This document shows positions 24,015 to 35,697 of a stretch of DNA of 64,000 nt, in pieces. Within the stretch, counting starts at the first letter, position 1. The number at the start of each line of letters is the position of its first letter. Under the pieces are notes generated by a model. The model had not been told where the DNA came from, did no database searches, and was given only the letters and a program-made list of their open reading frames with translations. Origin of the DNA: Austropuccinia psidii (Eukaryota; Basidiomycota; Pucciniomycetes; Pucciniales; Sphaerophragmiaceae); NCBI GenBank assembly GCA_023105745.1, contig JALGQZ010000019.1, positions 1,612,001 to 1,676,000 on the forward strand, given 5' to 3'. The translations under genes and the position numbers were made by a program.

Positions 24015-25471
24015 TGTGACAACAACCAGAAATAACCCCCCCTAATGGGTTTTTATGGAGATTCTTTCCTTAACCCATTTATGGCCAATTTTCCCTCTTA
24101 TGGTTTTTGGTGACCTCTGGGCCACACACAATATTTCTTGAAATTTATGGCCCCAATCATCAATTATGACCCATAGGCTATATCTTGACTCTAAGGCCTC
24201 TTGGGCCAATTCCAGGCCTTCTCGCTTACCCCCTTTTATTAGGGGTATTTGTGCCTAAATAGCCTTTTTGGGCTATTTGGGCCTCCTACTTCCTCTACAG
24301 CATGCAGACTGTAAATCAGGGTCCATAGGCTTCCTAGGACCCTTTTGGCTCAATTTCAATGGGCCATACCTCTGGCCTGCTAGCCCCTAAGGGCCAAAAT
24401 GACCCAGAACCTTTAAAAGTCCACTTTTCACCATGCATCCCCAATACTTCAGTAATGGCCTCTGGAAGTCACCTTTTAAGAATGATTCACCCTCAAGACC
24501 AGGGAAACCCTTCCTAAGAAGTGGAGGAACCATGAATGGGGCATATATGGTATTATATACCATTATGCACAATTTCTTCTCAGAAATTCAATGGTGGAAC
24601 TTTCAAGACCCAATTCTTCCATATAAATTCAATCCACCACTCCATCAACCCGATTTTGAAGGTATTTTTTCAAGGAATCAAGCTTGTGACTAATGGGGAT
24701 ACTCAGAAGACCATTCAATGACACCAATCACCTGGTCCTTCAGGTATTGGTCATTTCAAACACAACAACATTCCTCCAAAGGAATACTTTCCAGGTATTC
24801 TTTGAGGGTAATTTCAAGAGATTGTTATTTCTCAAATCAGTTTTTAAGGCATGAAGAGCTCCCACACTCCTTGGAAAACTCAACTAATCCATAAAGGCTG
24901 TATTCAAGCAACCTGTATGGAATTGACCCTCTTAGATTAATTCATTTACCCTTGTGGCAATTCAATGCACACAGTTCATTTCTGATAATAGCCAAGCTGT
25001 ATTTTCTCAAAATAGTCAATACAGCTGTATACCAATAATACAGTTGGTTCTCAACCCTCCAGAATCAGTCTTTTAACTTTTCACATATACCTGCCACTCT
25101 TTCCACCCTTGGGGACTTTTTCCCCAGTTAATCAATGTATTGGATTCATTTTTATTAATATTTTCTTTTTATTATTGAAAGTAAATACTAATATTCATAA
25201 GTCATTAATTTGAACCTTTTCCTTTTCCTTTCAGTAGATATTTATGGTCATATCCTTCACTGATTCCATTATTCTTTCTGGAAGGTTAAAATGGTGAATT
25301 GAATATTCATTTTGTTGACTCTTTGTACTTTTCCTTCTTTAGCTATCTTCTACATATTTTGTACTTGCTTGTATTTTTCAACTGTTTGTTTATTCTTTTG
25401 GAGCCCTCCAAGTGAGTTCTTTATTCCTGAGTGACAGGCCACTCTTGGTATCCCCAAGAGCAATTGTGACA
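24015..25471 (+). repeat. 3' LTR of Ty3-A
   Basis: It begins TGTGACAAC and ends AATTGTGACA, with the inverted terminal dinucleotides TG and CA. It aligns with 11038-12581 throughout. It is 1457 bp against 1544 bp for the 5' copy, owing to indels. Confidence 0.88.
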
Positions 25472-26345
25472 TTCATATTACTTTCTCAATTATTTTTTAA
25501 AGATTTATTCATATTTATGAGCTTTCATGAAGTATTATTCAATTAAATGAGGCTTTCTGATGATATTTTTTATTCCATATTTAGTATTTGTATAATTTTA
25601 AAAATCTCTCATGATTTATTTTTTAAATAAAGAGCACACAAGCTCCATTCATTTTTCAATATTGTTAAATAAAATACCTTGAATATAGAAAGGAATATAG
25701 GATGAATCTTTCACAGGAATTTAAGTGTTATACAAAGCTATATATAATGAAGGTAAGAGAGAAGTCATTTTTTGTATTAATATAAAAGCATTGAAAATAT
25801 TAATAGGTGAAGCTCCTTTCAAGTTATTGAAACAAGAGCCTTCCTTTGAGATTAAACATACATATCATGAAAGCTCCAGAATAAAATATTTAATTTGAAA
25901 ATTTATGATCTGGAAGAAATACAAGCTCAATTAAAATAAGTTTTCCTTTCTTCAATTTTCTTAATACTTCTCAGATGTTAAATTAATAATATAATAAATA
26001 TCATTCAGAGTGAAACAAATATATTATTCCTTTTGAATGTGATAAAAATGAATTCATTTTTCCAAATCCAGGGCTTTCCAATTTTCAAAAATTAAGCTAT
26101 AATTTCCTAGATTTTTTTTCTTTTCACTATGTAATTATTTTTTTCTCATAAATGGAATATTTATATGCAACATAGCTGAAACTAAGTACTTCAAACTGAA
26201 TAATATTCTATTTTTATCAGAAGAAAGGCAATAATTTTACACATTTTTTAAAATATAGGTACCATGATAAAGAGATACTGTTCCTAATTATGTGTTTTAT
26301 TTTGGAATATCTGGTCTGGAACTTAAATCATGAATCTCCATTTAA
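25472..26345. other. AT-rich spacer between Ty3-A and Ty3-B
   Basis: This is plain AT-rich sequence into which both retrotransposons inserted. I see no gene, RNA or repeat arm. Confidence 0.5.
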
Positions 26346-27574
26346 ATAATTGTGAGCCTGTGTGTATGTATGACATACCCATAAGGCCACAAATAACTTT
26401 ATATAAAGCTTATTAAGTCTTGAACAGACTTTTCAATTGTATTTAAAAGAAAAAATAACAAAAAAAAATTATAAATGTTTTTGGATAAACAAAGTTAAAA
26501 TTATTATGTCTTTTTTGGATTATGCACCAAAAATAACCTAGGGTACACCTATAGGGTGTTATACCCAAAAATGATTATCTCTTATGTTATTAGAAGATTT
26601 AAGAATTTCACAGTACAATTGCAACTTTTCTTAACATTTTATAAAAATTGTTCAATTTAAGCTTAAATAAGCTTAAATTTAAAGTTGCATAAGGTTTATG
26701 CAAACATACCAAAATTTTAGTTAAAATTAAGGTGTTGTGTATATTTACTGAATTATCTAAGGATTTTCCATACAGGATGTAAATCCTGAATGGGCTCAAC
26801 TTAAAAGGGTTTAAGTCCATAGTATGGCTTTAAATAAATAAAAGGGCAAAATCCTTGCAAAAAGGTGGTACAAAGGAAAAAGACCAAACAGAGCTGGGGT
26901 ACCCATCTTTTTGGATCTGCAAGTATTAAATTAAGGTTTTCCACCTGTATTGGAGTATTTTAAACCTTATTTAAACTTTAATATTGCACTTTGATCCAAC
27001 CTTAAGGTTCAAACTGGTTTTACCCCAATTTGGACAGGAATTTCAAGCTTCCAAAGGGCAAATCCCAATATGCCATCTTTAAATTAAGGCTTTAAGAATT
27101 GTAAAAGCTTAATTGAGCTTAAAACTCCAAAGTTCCAAGCATGGAAACCTTATCAAAAGCTAAGGTTTAGTGTGTATTGCTATTTTCTGGGGAAAAATAG
27201 TAATCACTTCAAAAGTTCATCAAAATCCAATTCTTAATGGATTTTCTTGAACATTTCACACAGCTTACAGCTTCATGCTATCTGTGTGTACATAGAATCT
27301 GAAGTATTTTTTATAAACAGGTTTTATTGGTAATCAGCCTGGAAATTTACTCTTTTAATTATACTTAAAGAAAATTTAGATTTCTTGAAAAATTGATTAA
27401 AAATTGAGTTTAAGAGTTTTTTTTTTGAGACTTCATTTTTGAGATTTTCATTTGATCAGCTTTAATATAAAATAATTTCTTTTATATTAAAGCTTAAAAT
27501 AATTAACCCAAATGAGGATTAAAGCTACTTGGAGTTAAGAATAACACTGATAACTTTAAGTTGTAATTAAAAAT

Positions 27575-29063
27575 GGGTATTGGTAAAAACACGTAAGCAA
27601 ATTGGTAAAAACACGTAATTTTATGGTAAAAACACGTAAAGGATGGTTTTTAAATGAAATATGGTTATTTATGGCATTTATGATGCCATTAATGCCATTT
27701 GTGGCATTAAAAATTCCATTTATGGCATTAACAGTGCCATTAATGGAATTATCAATTAAATATTTCTGATGCCATTAATTCCATTTATGGAATCAACAAT
27801 GCCATAAATGGCATTAACAGTGCCATAAATGGAATTAACAGTGCCATTAATGGAATTATCAATGAAATATTTCTGATGCCATTAATGCCATTAATGCCAT
27901 TTATAGAATCAACAATGCCATAACAAATGGCATTAACAGTGCCATAAATGGCATTAAAAGTGCCATTAATGGCATTAGCAGTGCCATTAATGGCATTATC
28001 AATGAAATATTATTGATGCCATTAATGCCATTTATGGCATCAACAATGCCATTTGTGGCATCAAAAATGCAACATTTCTGATGCCATTAATGCCATAAAT
28101 GGCATTAATAATGCCACATTAACAATGCCATTAATGGCATTACTAATACCATGAATGGCATTATCAATGCAATAAATGGCATAATTCCATTTATGTAACA
28201 CCAAAAATGGCATTGTTAATTCCATTTATGTAATGCCACAAATGGAATTTTTGATTCCATAAATGGCATTTTTGATGCCATTTATGTTATAGTTAAGGCC
28301 ATTAATTCCATTTTTAAGGCCAATGTTAAGGCCATTCATGCCATTTTTAAGGCCATTTATGGCATTTTTAAATGCATAAATGGCATTGTCGGGGCCATTA
28401 AATTCAATTTATGGCATTTCTGTAATGCCATTGATGCCAATTTTCTGGCCATAAATAGCATCTGTATGTCATTCTTGATGCCATTTATGGTATTATTATG
28501 TCATTAGTGATGCCATTTATGGCACTTTTGATGTGATAAATGGCACTGTTAATGCCAAAAATCAAATTTTAACTTCCACTCATCATAAATTAAATTTTGA
28601 ATTCAATTTATGTCATAAATGGCATTTTCAATTTAATTACAAACATGAACAAAAAAACATAAAAAACATGGACTTTTTGGGCCTACAAATGTTCTTGCAA
28701 AAAAATACCAAAATGTTGGGCTTCTGGTTTATTATTCTCAACATTCTCACCTTCATTATAAAAAGAAAAATGATATAATTCATAAGTGGGAACATTTTTA
28801 ATGAATTTTTTCAAGAAAATGGGGCATTTTACCAAATTGCCCAAAATAGAAAAATTGGGCAAAAAAAATTGAAAAAATTTGGGGACCTTCACATCCCATG
28901 TCGGAAAAAATATGGCAAAAAAAATGTTAAAAATTCTCAAAAATGAGCCTGAGGAATTTTTATAAAAAAATTAGGTTACTTACGTGTTTTGGCCATAATT
29001 TGGTAAAAACACATAAGGGCTTACGTGTTTTTACTAAAAGCTTACGTGTGTTTACCAACACCC
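27575..29063. mobile_element. hAT-like non-autonomous DNA transposon
   Basis: Terminal inverted repeats of 24 bp (27575-27598 and 29040-29063) begin GGGTATTGGTAAAAACACG and GGGTGTTGGTAAACACACG and differ at two positions. An exact 8-bp duplication TTAAAAAT flanks the element (27567-27574 and 29064-29071). The two other LTR copies of this family in the window have the unoccupied site (near 39795 and, inverted, near 60165). The motif GGTAAAAACACGTAA recurs near both ends, three direct copies on the left and four in mixed orientation on the right. An 8-bp duplication and subterminal motif clusters are typical of hAT elements. There is no transposase; the interior is mostly a palindrome array. 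Confidence 0.85.
27660..28630. repeat. Array of TGGCATTAATGCCAT palindromic units
   Basis: Dozens of copies of GCCATTAATGGCAT, GCCATAAATGGCATT and GCCATTTATGGCATT occur in loose, irregular tandem. Most are self-complementary or nearly so. Spacing is uneven and the short joining pieces (AACAGT, AACAAT, ATCAATGAAATATTTCTG) recur, so higher-order units of roughly 100 bp are visible between 27700 and 28100. The array fills two thirds of the hAT-like element. No reading frame runs through it. Confidence 0.85.
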
Positions 29064-30000
29064 TTAAAAATAAGCTCCCTTAAGTTAAGAACCTTATTTT
29101 TAAGCATGGTTTTTCATTTTTGACCTGAGCACACCCTCTATATCCATTATGAATCATGAGAGCTGCTCTATATACATAAAAAGAGTCTATTCATCACTGG
29201 TTTTGTCTATCAATCATTATCAATCCAATCATATTAGACATTTAAACAGGTAAAGCTTGATTACATATAAAATGTTATTATAAGAGTAATTCTTAAGTTA
29301 ATTTATCCTTTATTAACTTTCAATTGAAAAACTTGAAATCGTAGAATTCAGATTATTGTTGTAATCACCAATAATATATTTTATTTTATAAAATTATCAT
29401 CTTAATTATATTTTAAAATCCACAAATTCCCCTTAAAAACTCTTTAATCATATTTTCTATGTTAAAAAGTTTTTTATCTTTTAAATATTTATTTTTTGCA
29501 TGTTTTTAAGTTATAATAATTGTCCAATATCATAACTGTTGTATTAAACATATATTTTAGGTAAGTTTTTCTCTAAAATTCTATATTTTTTATCTATTAT
29601 CAGGTTTTTTATATAAACTTTTTCTTTAACAATTATTTCTGCACAGTGTATGTGATAATTCTTTTATTAATAATATATATAGTATATATAAGTGGTTAAA
29701 TATTTATACGTTCCATGTGTAATTGTCTCATTAAGAGCCTTACACTTATTATTGCTATAATTGTCAGTGACTATAACAATAATAGAATAATTATAATTTC
29801 TTATGATTATTAATATTTTTTTATTATTATTACATTATTCAATAACAATTGAATTTATTTTTTTTAATATAATTATTTTCAATAATTATATATATTTTTG
29901 GTTATAACATTTTATTATATTATATTTTTCTACTGGGGGAAGTCATAGTACTCTGGATATTGTTACAATTATCAAGGGTTTTATAGAAAAACCTTACATC

Positions 30001-30014
30001 TGGGGGCCTGGCCG
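30001..30014 (+). other. Candidate primer-binding site of Ty3-B
   Basis: Two bases after the 5' LTR the sequence reads TGGGGGCCTGGCCG. TGG at this position is what pairing with the CCA end of a tRNA requires, and the GC-rich run stands out from its surroundings. I cannot name the tRNA. Confidence 0.45.
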
Positions 30015-30474
30015 TAATTTCAACCAATTTTCAGGAGATAAATGATATTCTAGACCTTATTTTACTCTTTTTTTATGTAATATTGGCTTTTTTGAGACGC
30101 ATCCCTTATAGATAATTTTTATAATATTAATGAATTTATTTCTTCTTAATAATATTTCTTGAAACAATATACTATTGAGGGAATTACTCTAGTATAAAGT
30201 GAATAATAATACAATTTTGATTTATAACTTATTAATTTCATAATTATTATTTCTTTAAAGAAGATATAAAATGAAATAAAAAATTTTAGAAAAGTTAAAA
30301 ATCTTTACCTAAAAAATTTTTTCTCTATTCTTCAGACATTTTTCTTTATTCTTGACATAATTTTCCATAAATTACATTCAAAGAATTTTATCCACTAAGT
30401 TGAGTTGATAAATTATTTTTATTGTTTAATAAGATAACTTATATTTTTTCTTATTTTCTCTTGTGACATCCATC
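30015..30474 (+). other. Ty3-B untranslated leader
   Basis: This is AT-rich leader between the candidate primer-binding site and the first gag-like text. Nothing else is visible. Confidence 0.5.
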
Positions 30475-32842
30475 AGAGAAAATTCTTCAGACTCTGAGGT
30501 CTCAGAGTCTAGTATTGAAATTGAAACCAGCCCAGAACCATAGGGTTTAATTACCAAAGAACCCTTTAAAGGTCCAGCAGGTGAATTCAATCAACTTCTT
30601 GGTCCTTTTTTTAAATTGACATGAAATGAATCCTACTGGAAGTGGAAGTAACTACTCCATCCAATAAAATGGATCTGGACCAGGACAAGATTGTCATCCA
30701 AGAGGAGAGGCACAAATGGAAGATTCCAGAACTTCCACCAGTTCCCAAAGGTTAGCCAGCACCTTTGAAAATCTTATTTAGAGTCCAGAAGTTGATATAA
30801 CTCCTATTCCTGTTGTCAGACCTTGACCATTTCCAACAGGCAACAATAGGAATATACCAGTCTCAGTACAAGAACTGGTTTATTGGGGAAAATCAGAAGG
30901 AGTGGCAACTTCTTCCAAGTCTTTGGATAGGCACAATGAGCTCATATCTTCAAGTGAAGAAGCTCATGGGCCCAGAAAGGACAGAGGATCTTCTGGGGGT
31001 TGGAAACCCATGTATTTAAAAGGACAAGTCCAAAAGATAAAAGCTTGGCTGAAAAACCAAAGCATGTTGTCAAAGGACAAGAAGAAGTTGGCCCAAGGAA
31101 AGGACAACAACCCAGTGGAAGCTCCCCAAGCCTCCACGAGAAAAGATTTGCCTCAACAAGTGCCAAACAAGGACAAGCAAACCCCAAAGATCAATCAGAA
31201 GGGCAAGCAAAAGGGAAAGGTAAAGGGAAAGCCCAAGTGGAACAATCCTTACCCACAGAACTACAGAATTCCCAATAAAGAGAAGACAGTCATGGAAAAT
31301 GTGTTCAATATGGCAAGGGCTCTTATGGAATTCAAAAAAAAGGAGGTAGAAAGAATGAACCAATCTTTTCCAAATAAATAGACCTTTTAAAGATTGTAAA
31401 TAATTTTGAAGCATGTAATAAAGAGATTTTAGAAAAGCTAAACAATCCTGAGTATACCCAACAGAAGTTGGGTAGGGAGATTTTTCAAGTAAAAGAGTCC
31501 CAAAAGACCATTATTGGCCTAGAAAGTGTTAATAAAGACAATATTTTGTCCTTGACACAAATTTGTGCAGGAATTGATTCTAAATTTACCTTACTCAATC
31601 AACCACATGACAATTCTATTTCTTTCATTACTAAACAACTAAGAGAATTAAGAATACAAGTTCCGAACTTGGAAAATTCAACTGGTCACAATGTAGCCCT
31701 TTTCCAAGAACAATTGGAAAAAATTGATAAAAAAATACTTGAATTGAAAGAATATATTCAATCAAGTATTAATAATATATCACTGAAGAATGAATTGTCA
31801 AGAAATTCAACAACAATTCTTGACAGAAATATGCTGAACTTGAACAATGAGTTACATCATACAATCTCAATTAATGCAGAAGTGGAGACTGCTTTTAATT
31901 TTGAATAAATTCCAATATTAGAGAAATGGTCAACCTTCAGTTGTGAACAAGAATATAATCATATGGAATTTATAAAAACAATTGATATGTTCAAAGAAGA
32001 CTTTAGCATACCATATGAATACATAAGTGCCATATTACACTGATTGTTTACCAAATCAGAAAGAAATGGTGTTAAAAAAAGAGACAAGACCATGGTAAAC
32101 ATTCTTGGTCTTGGTGAAAAGAACAAATTATTTCCAAACGGTCAAATGATTCCTGGAGATTTAAGATGGAAAATTCCTTTGAAGAATCCATCTTTAATAT
32201 TGAGAGCGACAGGCCCATGTCCTGGTTTCTTAAGCAGAAGGACTGATTAACTGCCCTTCATCCTGATATGTCTGAAACAATGATACATAAAATTATATTA
32301 AGAAAATGTGGGGGTGACCATGAGCATGCTATAAGAAGCAGATTTATTAAGCCTTGCTCTACAGAAGACTATATCAATCCCATGGAAGACATCACAACCA
32401 GAGAAAAATTGGAAGAAATTGGTATAAACCCCCAATAGATAACAATACTAGTGGGAAACCAATTTCAAAACCAAATGAGCCACATGAAAAACCTCCTTTG
32501 AAATGTCATAAATTTGGAAGTACATCTCATTTGGCAAACACTTGTCCCAAAAATACAAGAATAAATGAAAGAAATATTGATAAAGTTGAAGACACAAAAG
32601 AAACAAATGATTTATATTTAAATGAAAGTGATTCTGAGCCTTCTGAAGAAGAGGATCTTCCATATGAACTTATTATAGAAAACATCAATGTTTCAATTGA
32701 AGTCACCGAAGTGCACACTCACTTACCACAGTATAGTGATGAATGTATAGATCTCATACATGTGCAAGATGCTAAGATGCAGAAATCCAAGCCTCCCAGA
32801 GGTAAAGGTTATGCAGCTGGATAATCTTGTATCACTAATATT
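30475..32842 (+). pseudogene. Ty3-B gag remnant
   Basis: An acidic start (ENSSDSEVSESSIEIE near 30477) leads into a region about 30813-31380 with SSSEEAHGPRKDRGSS and a Lys-Gly-rich stretch. A Gln- and Leu-rich, probably coiled-coil segment follows at 31468-31908, then a capsid-like part (NHMEFIKTIDMFKEDF near 31960) and the nucleocapsid segment 32354-32824. The zinc knuckle near 32500 reads CHKFGSTSHLANTC; its second Cys is replaced by Phe, so zinc binding is lost. An acidic linker follows. Frames change at least four times and several stops occur. Similar gag text is widespread in rust genomes, as I remember it. Confidence 0.82.
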
Positions 32843-33265
32843 GTGATAAAAAACAAAGAAGCCAAGATACATATTGACTCAGCTGCTTATTGTACTTGTG
32901 TTGGAAAAGATTATCTTGGACTGGTTTATGCCAATTGGAAAGAAACGTTAATTCCAATTGAAGGTATAAAATTCATCAGTGCTAGCCAAGATATGTACCC
33001 TTTGGGCATTCTTGAAGCAGAAATAATATTCCCTCATTCTGCAGGAAGTATCAGATTGAAAGTTGAATTTTTTGTAATTAATAATTGTACTTCACAATAA
33101 TTTATACTTGGAAATGATTATTTTAATATTTATGGTATTGATATTAATAATCATAAAGACAGATATTTCACTAAAGGGAAAAATAAAAGGCAGAATTTTT
33201 TTCCTCTAAAAAAGAGAGAAATAGCTGTCGTTAGACAAGTAAAAGCTTTTAATAACCAAATATTT
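32843..33265 (+). pseudogene. Ty3-B aspartic protease remnant
   Basis: KIHIDSAAYCTCVGKDYL near 32865 is the active-site loop, reading D-S-A where retropepsins usually have D-S/T-G. QFILGNDYFNIYGIDI near 33100 is the C-terminal hydrophobic-Gly motif. One stop (33098-33100) separates the two. The segment leads directly into reverse transcriptase. Confidence 0.8.
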
Positions 33266-34188
33266 GTGTCAGATAAACTAATTGAAGTACAAATTAGCCT
33301 TGAATTAACATTAGAAATGAAGGGAGAACTTATTGAAATTTTATTTCAATACAGGGAAGCCTTTTCTTCTGATAATGAATCACTTGGAGCTATCAAAAGC
33401 CATGAAGTAGAAATTATACTTAATGTGGAAAGACCTTACCCTCCACTATTCAGAAGACCAGCTTACCCAGCTAGCCCTAGAGCTAGAGAAGCATTGTAAA
33501 CTCATATTGATGAGCTGATGAATCTGGGAGTTCTTAGAGAAGCTGGGCACAATGAAGAAGTAGAAGTCACAGCTCCTGTAATCATTACTTAGCATAATGA
33601 TAAATCAAGAATGGTTGGTGATTTTAGAGCATTGAATACCTACACTATTTCAGATAGGTATCCAATCCCTAGAATCCATGAGACGTTTACTCAATTATCC
33701 AAAGCAAGATTTATCACTTCTATGGATTCTCTTAAAGTTTTTTATCAAACTTTTTTGACACCTCATGCTAGGAAATCATTGAGAATTATTTCTCATTGTG
33801 GTATTTATTAATACTTGAGGATTCCTTTTGGGATGGAAAAAGCACCATCTCATTATCAAAGAATGATGAATACCATTTTCCCAGAAGAATTATCAGAGGG
33901 ATAGTTGATCATTCATATTTGTGACATTATAATTTGTTCAGAAACCTGGAAATTGCATTTAGAGAGACTTTCATTAGTACTTAAGAAGGTTCTTCATGTG
34001 AACATGAAAATATCTCTTAAAGAATGTAATTTTGGGTTTCATGAGTTGAAATCTCTAGGACATGCAGTCTCAAGACTGAGCCTTGGTGTTGATAAAACCA
34101 AATTGGCTGCAGCTTTACTGGAAAAAATTCCCCAGAACAAAAAAGAAATGATTTCTGTCTGAGGGCTTTCCAGTTATTACAGGAAACA
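33266..34188 (+). pseudogene. Ty3-B reverse transcriptase remnant, 5' part
   Basis: Canonical Ty3 segments appear in order: PPLFRRPAYPASPRAREAL, then MVGDFRALNTYTISDRYPIP, then FITSMDSLKVF with the first catalytic Asp. IPFGMEKAPSHYQRMMN follows. The YIDD box reads HICD (33914-33925), so the Tyr and the first Asp of the pair are lost. Stops lie at 33497, near 33590, at 33809 and near 33902. The reading ends at SYYRKH, where a solo LTR of family C is inserted, and resumes at 35698. Confidence 0.85.
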
Positions 34189-35697
34189 TGTCAGCCTGTG
34201 ACTCATAACAGAGCACTAGCATGACATCCAACATACCATAAATAATGGTATGACAAGTATTGAACAAACATAGTCAACACAGGTAATAAAGAAGAGGAAA
34301 AAACTCCTCTTAAATTAAACACCAACCTTATCCAAACAGAATAAGGAAACCTAGAGGAGAATAAACAAGTCAAAACCCTTATTTTCACCTCTCATCTAAC
34401 TTATGCATATTTAAGTTATCCTATACCAAAATGGTATTTTTCTTAAATCTCACATAGGGAGCTACACAATGGTATCATCCATGTTGCTGTAACACCACTA
34501 CAGCTGGAGATACCATATGACCTTTATTTTAAAAACCAAGACCCCCCTAAAGGTCAAAGAGGGCTTGTACAGAACTGTACAAAAGTATAACCAAATTGAA
34601 GATCTTAACAAGAGCTTCAATTTGAGACACCTTAGACCTCTGTATCTCTTAAATTGACTGAGGGATCTTGGCTCAAAGGTTTAACAACCAAAATACAGAT
34701 ATTCTGAAAACAACAATGTAGACAAACCCCTGTATCTTTGGCATACACTCATACAGCTGTACAGTGTAATATACCAAGCTGTAGAGCTAATCAAGCCCTA
34801 CAAGACTGTATCATCAGAATACAGATATCTTCCAAATTGAAGAAGATATCTGTTATGGAAGTTTTTGAAGCCTCATACTGATGTACAAAAATACATGCAA
34901 AAACTTAAAACCCTTAGAACTTTTGCTATTTTAAAGAAGGGTAAACATGAAGCATACCAAATTGAAGAGCTCATTAAGCCCTTCAATTCTGTGCTTTTGG
35001 TTTCTTGATATCTTAAGAACTGACTGAGATATCTTGATTGGAAGGTTTTTCTAGCAATACATGACTGTGTCAAACTTGTATCAAACAGTATTGCTCTCAT
35101 ACTTAAAATAATATACTTATGAAGATATAACCTCTCTAATATTATCATTATTGATCATACAGACACCAGAACAATGTCATCCAAGTGCTGACGTGGCAGG
35201 TGAAAAGTTTTTTCACCCTGTATTGATCCAGAATGATCATTTGTGGTTCCAAAACCACTATTCTGCCTCTATTGACGTCAGAATTGATGATCCAGAACCA
35301 CATACTGACCATTGGAGTAAAAATTTTCACTCCTCTGACATGTGAAGAGTTAATAACTCTTGACAGTCTTGAAAGATATAAAAAGAAGGGTGTTTTCCTT
35401 GAAAACCCATCATCTTTTTATCTTATTATCCATATTCTTACGTGACAAAACTGTTATCAATCAGTAGTGTCCTTAGAATTATCATTAAAAGATATAATTA
35501 GAATATAGTTATTGTAGTACTTCTTTACAGTCAAAGATATTAGAGTATTGCAACCCAGGTCCTCAACAGACTCATCACCACTGGTACCACGTAGAAGTAG
35601 GACCTGAAGATTTAAAATTATTTGTTTTTGACGTGTCACAGTCATAATACTAGCTTGTAACTACATTTTATAGCTACTATATAGACTCACCCTGACA
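34189..35697 (+). mobile_element. Solo LTR of family C inside Ty3-B pol
   Basis: It is a 1509-bp sequence beginning TGTCAGCCTG and ending CACCCTGACA. The perfect 5-bp duplication AAACA flanks it (34184-34188 and 35698-35702). Removing it and one AAACA restores the reverse transcriptase reading across YYRKHLKDFS. A second copy of the family lies at 51263-61362. No internal retrotransposon sequence is present, so this is a solo LTR. Short frames inside are incidental. Confidence 0.9.

Larger units (their letters stand above)
11038..25471 (+). mobile_element. Ty3-A: chromodomain Ty3/gypsy retrotransposon, decayed and interrupted
   Basis: The element has two direct LTRs (11038-12581 and 24015-25471) around gag, protease, reverse transcriptase, RNase H, integrase and a chromodomain, in Ty3 order. 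Flanking pentamers TTTAT (11033-11037) and TTCAT (25472-25476) differ by one transition, which fits a 5-bp target duplication with one C-to-T change. About 5.05 kb of the span is later insertion (17125-22175), leaving an element of about 9.4 kb. All reading frames carry stops and frameshifts, so it cannot move by itself. The gag and pol wording is that of Ty3 families common in rust fungi. Confidence 0.9.
26351..29998 (+). repeat. 5' LTR of Ty3-B, with an internal insertion
   Basis: It begins TGTGAGCCTGTG and ends AAACCTTACA. It aligns with the 3' LTR on either side of the insertion 27575-29063. Without the insertion and its duplicated 8 bp it is 2151 bp, against 2155 bp for the 3' LTR. Shared landmarks are GACATACCCATAAGGCCAC near 26372 and the CTCTATATCCATTATGAATC region near 29135. 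Confidence 0.9.

Noticed and set aside
27660..28630. CRISPR-like array
   Set aside because: The repeats are irregular palindromes without unique spacers of constant length, in a fungal transposon.
30902..31414. Several overlapping frames on both strands in gag
   Set aside because: Only the plus-strand frames agree with Ty3 gag text; the minus-strand frames at 30942-31187 and 31070-31414 are shadows.
35148..35445. Open frames on both strands in the solo LTR of family C
   Set aside because: They are inside the LTR and not conserved in frame in the second LTR C copy near 58790.
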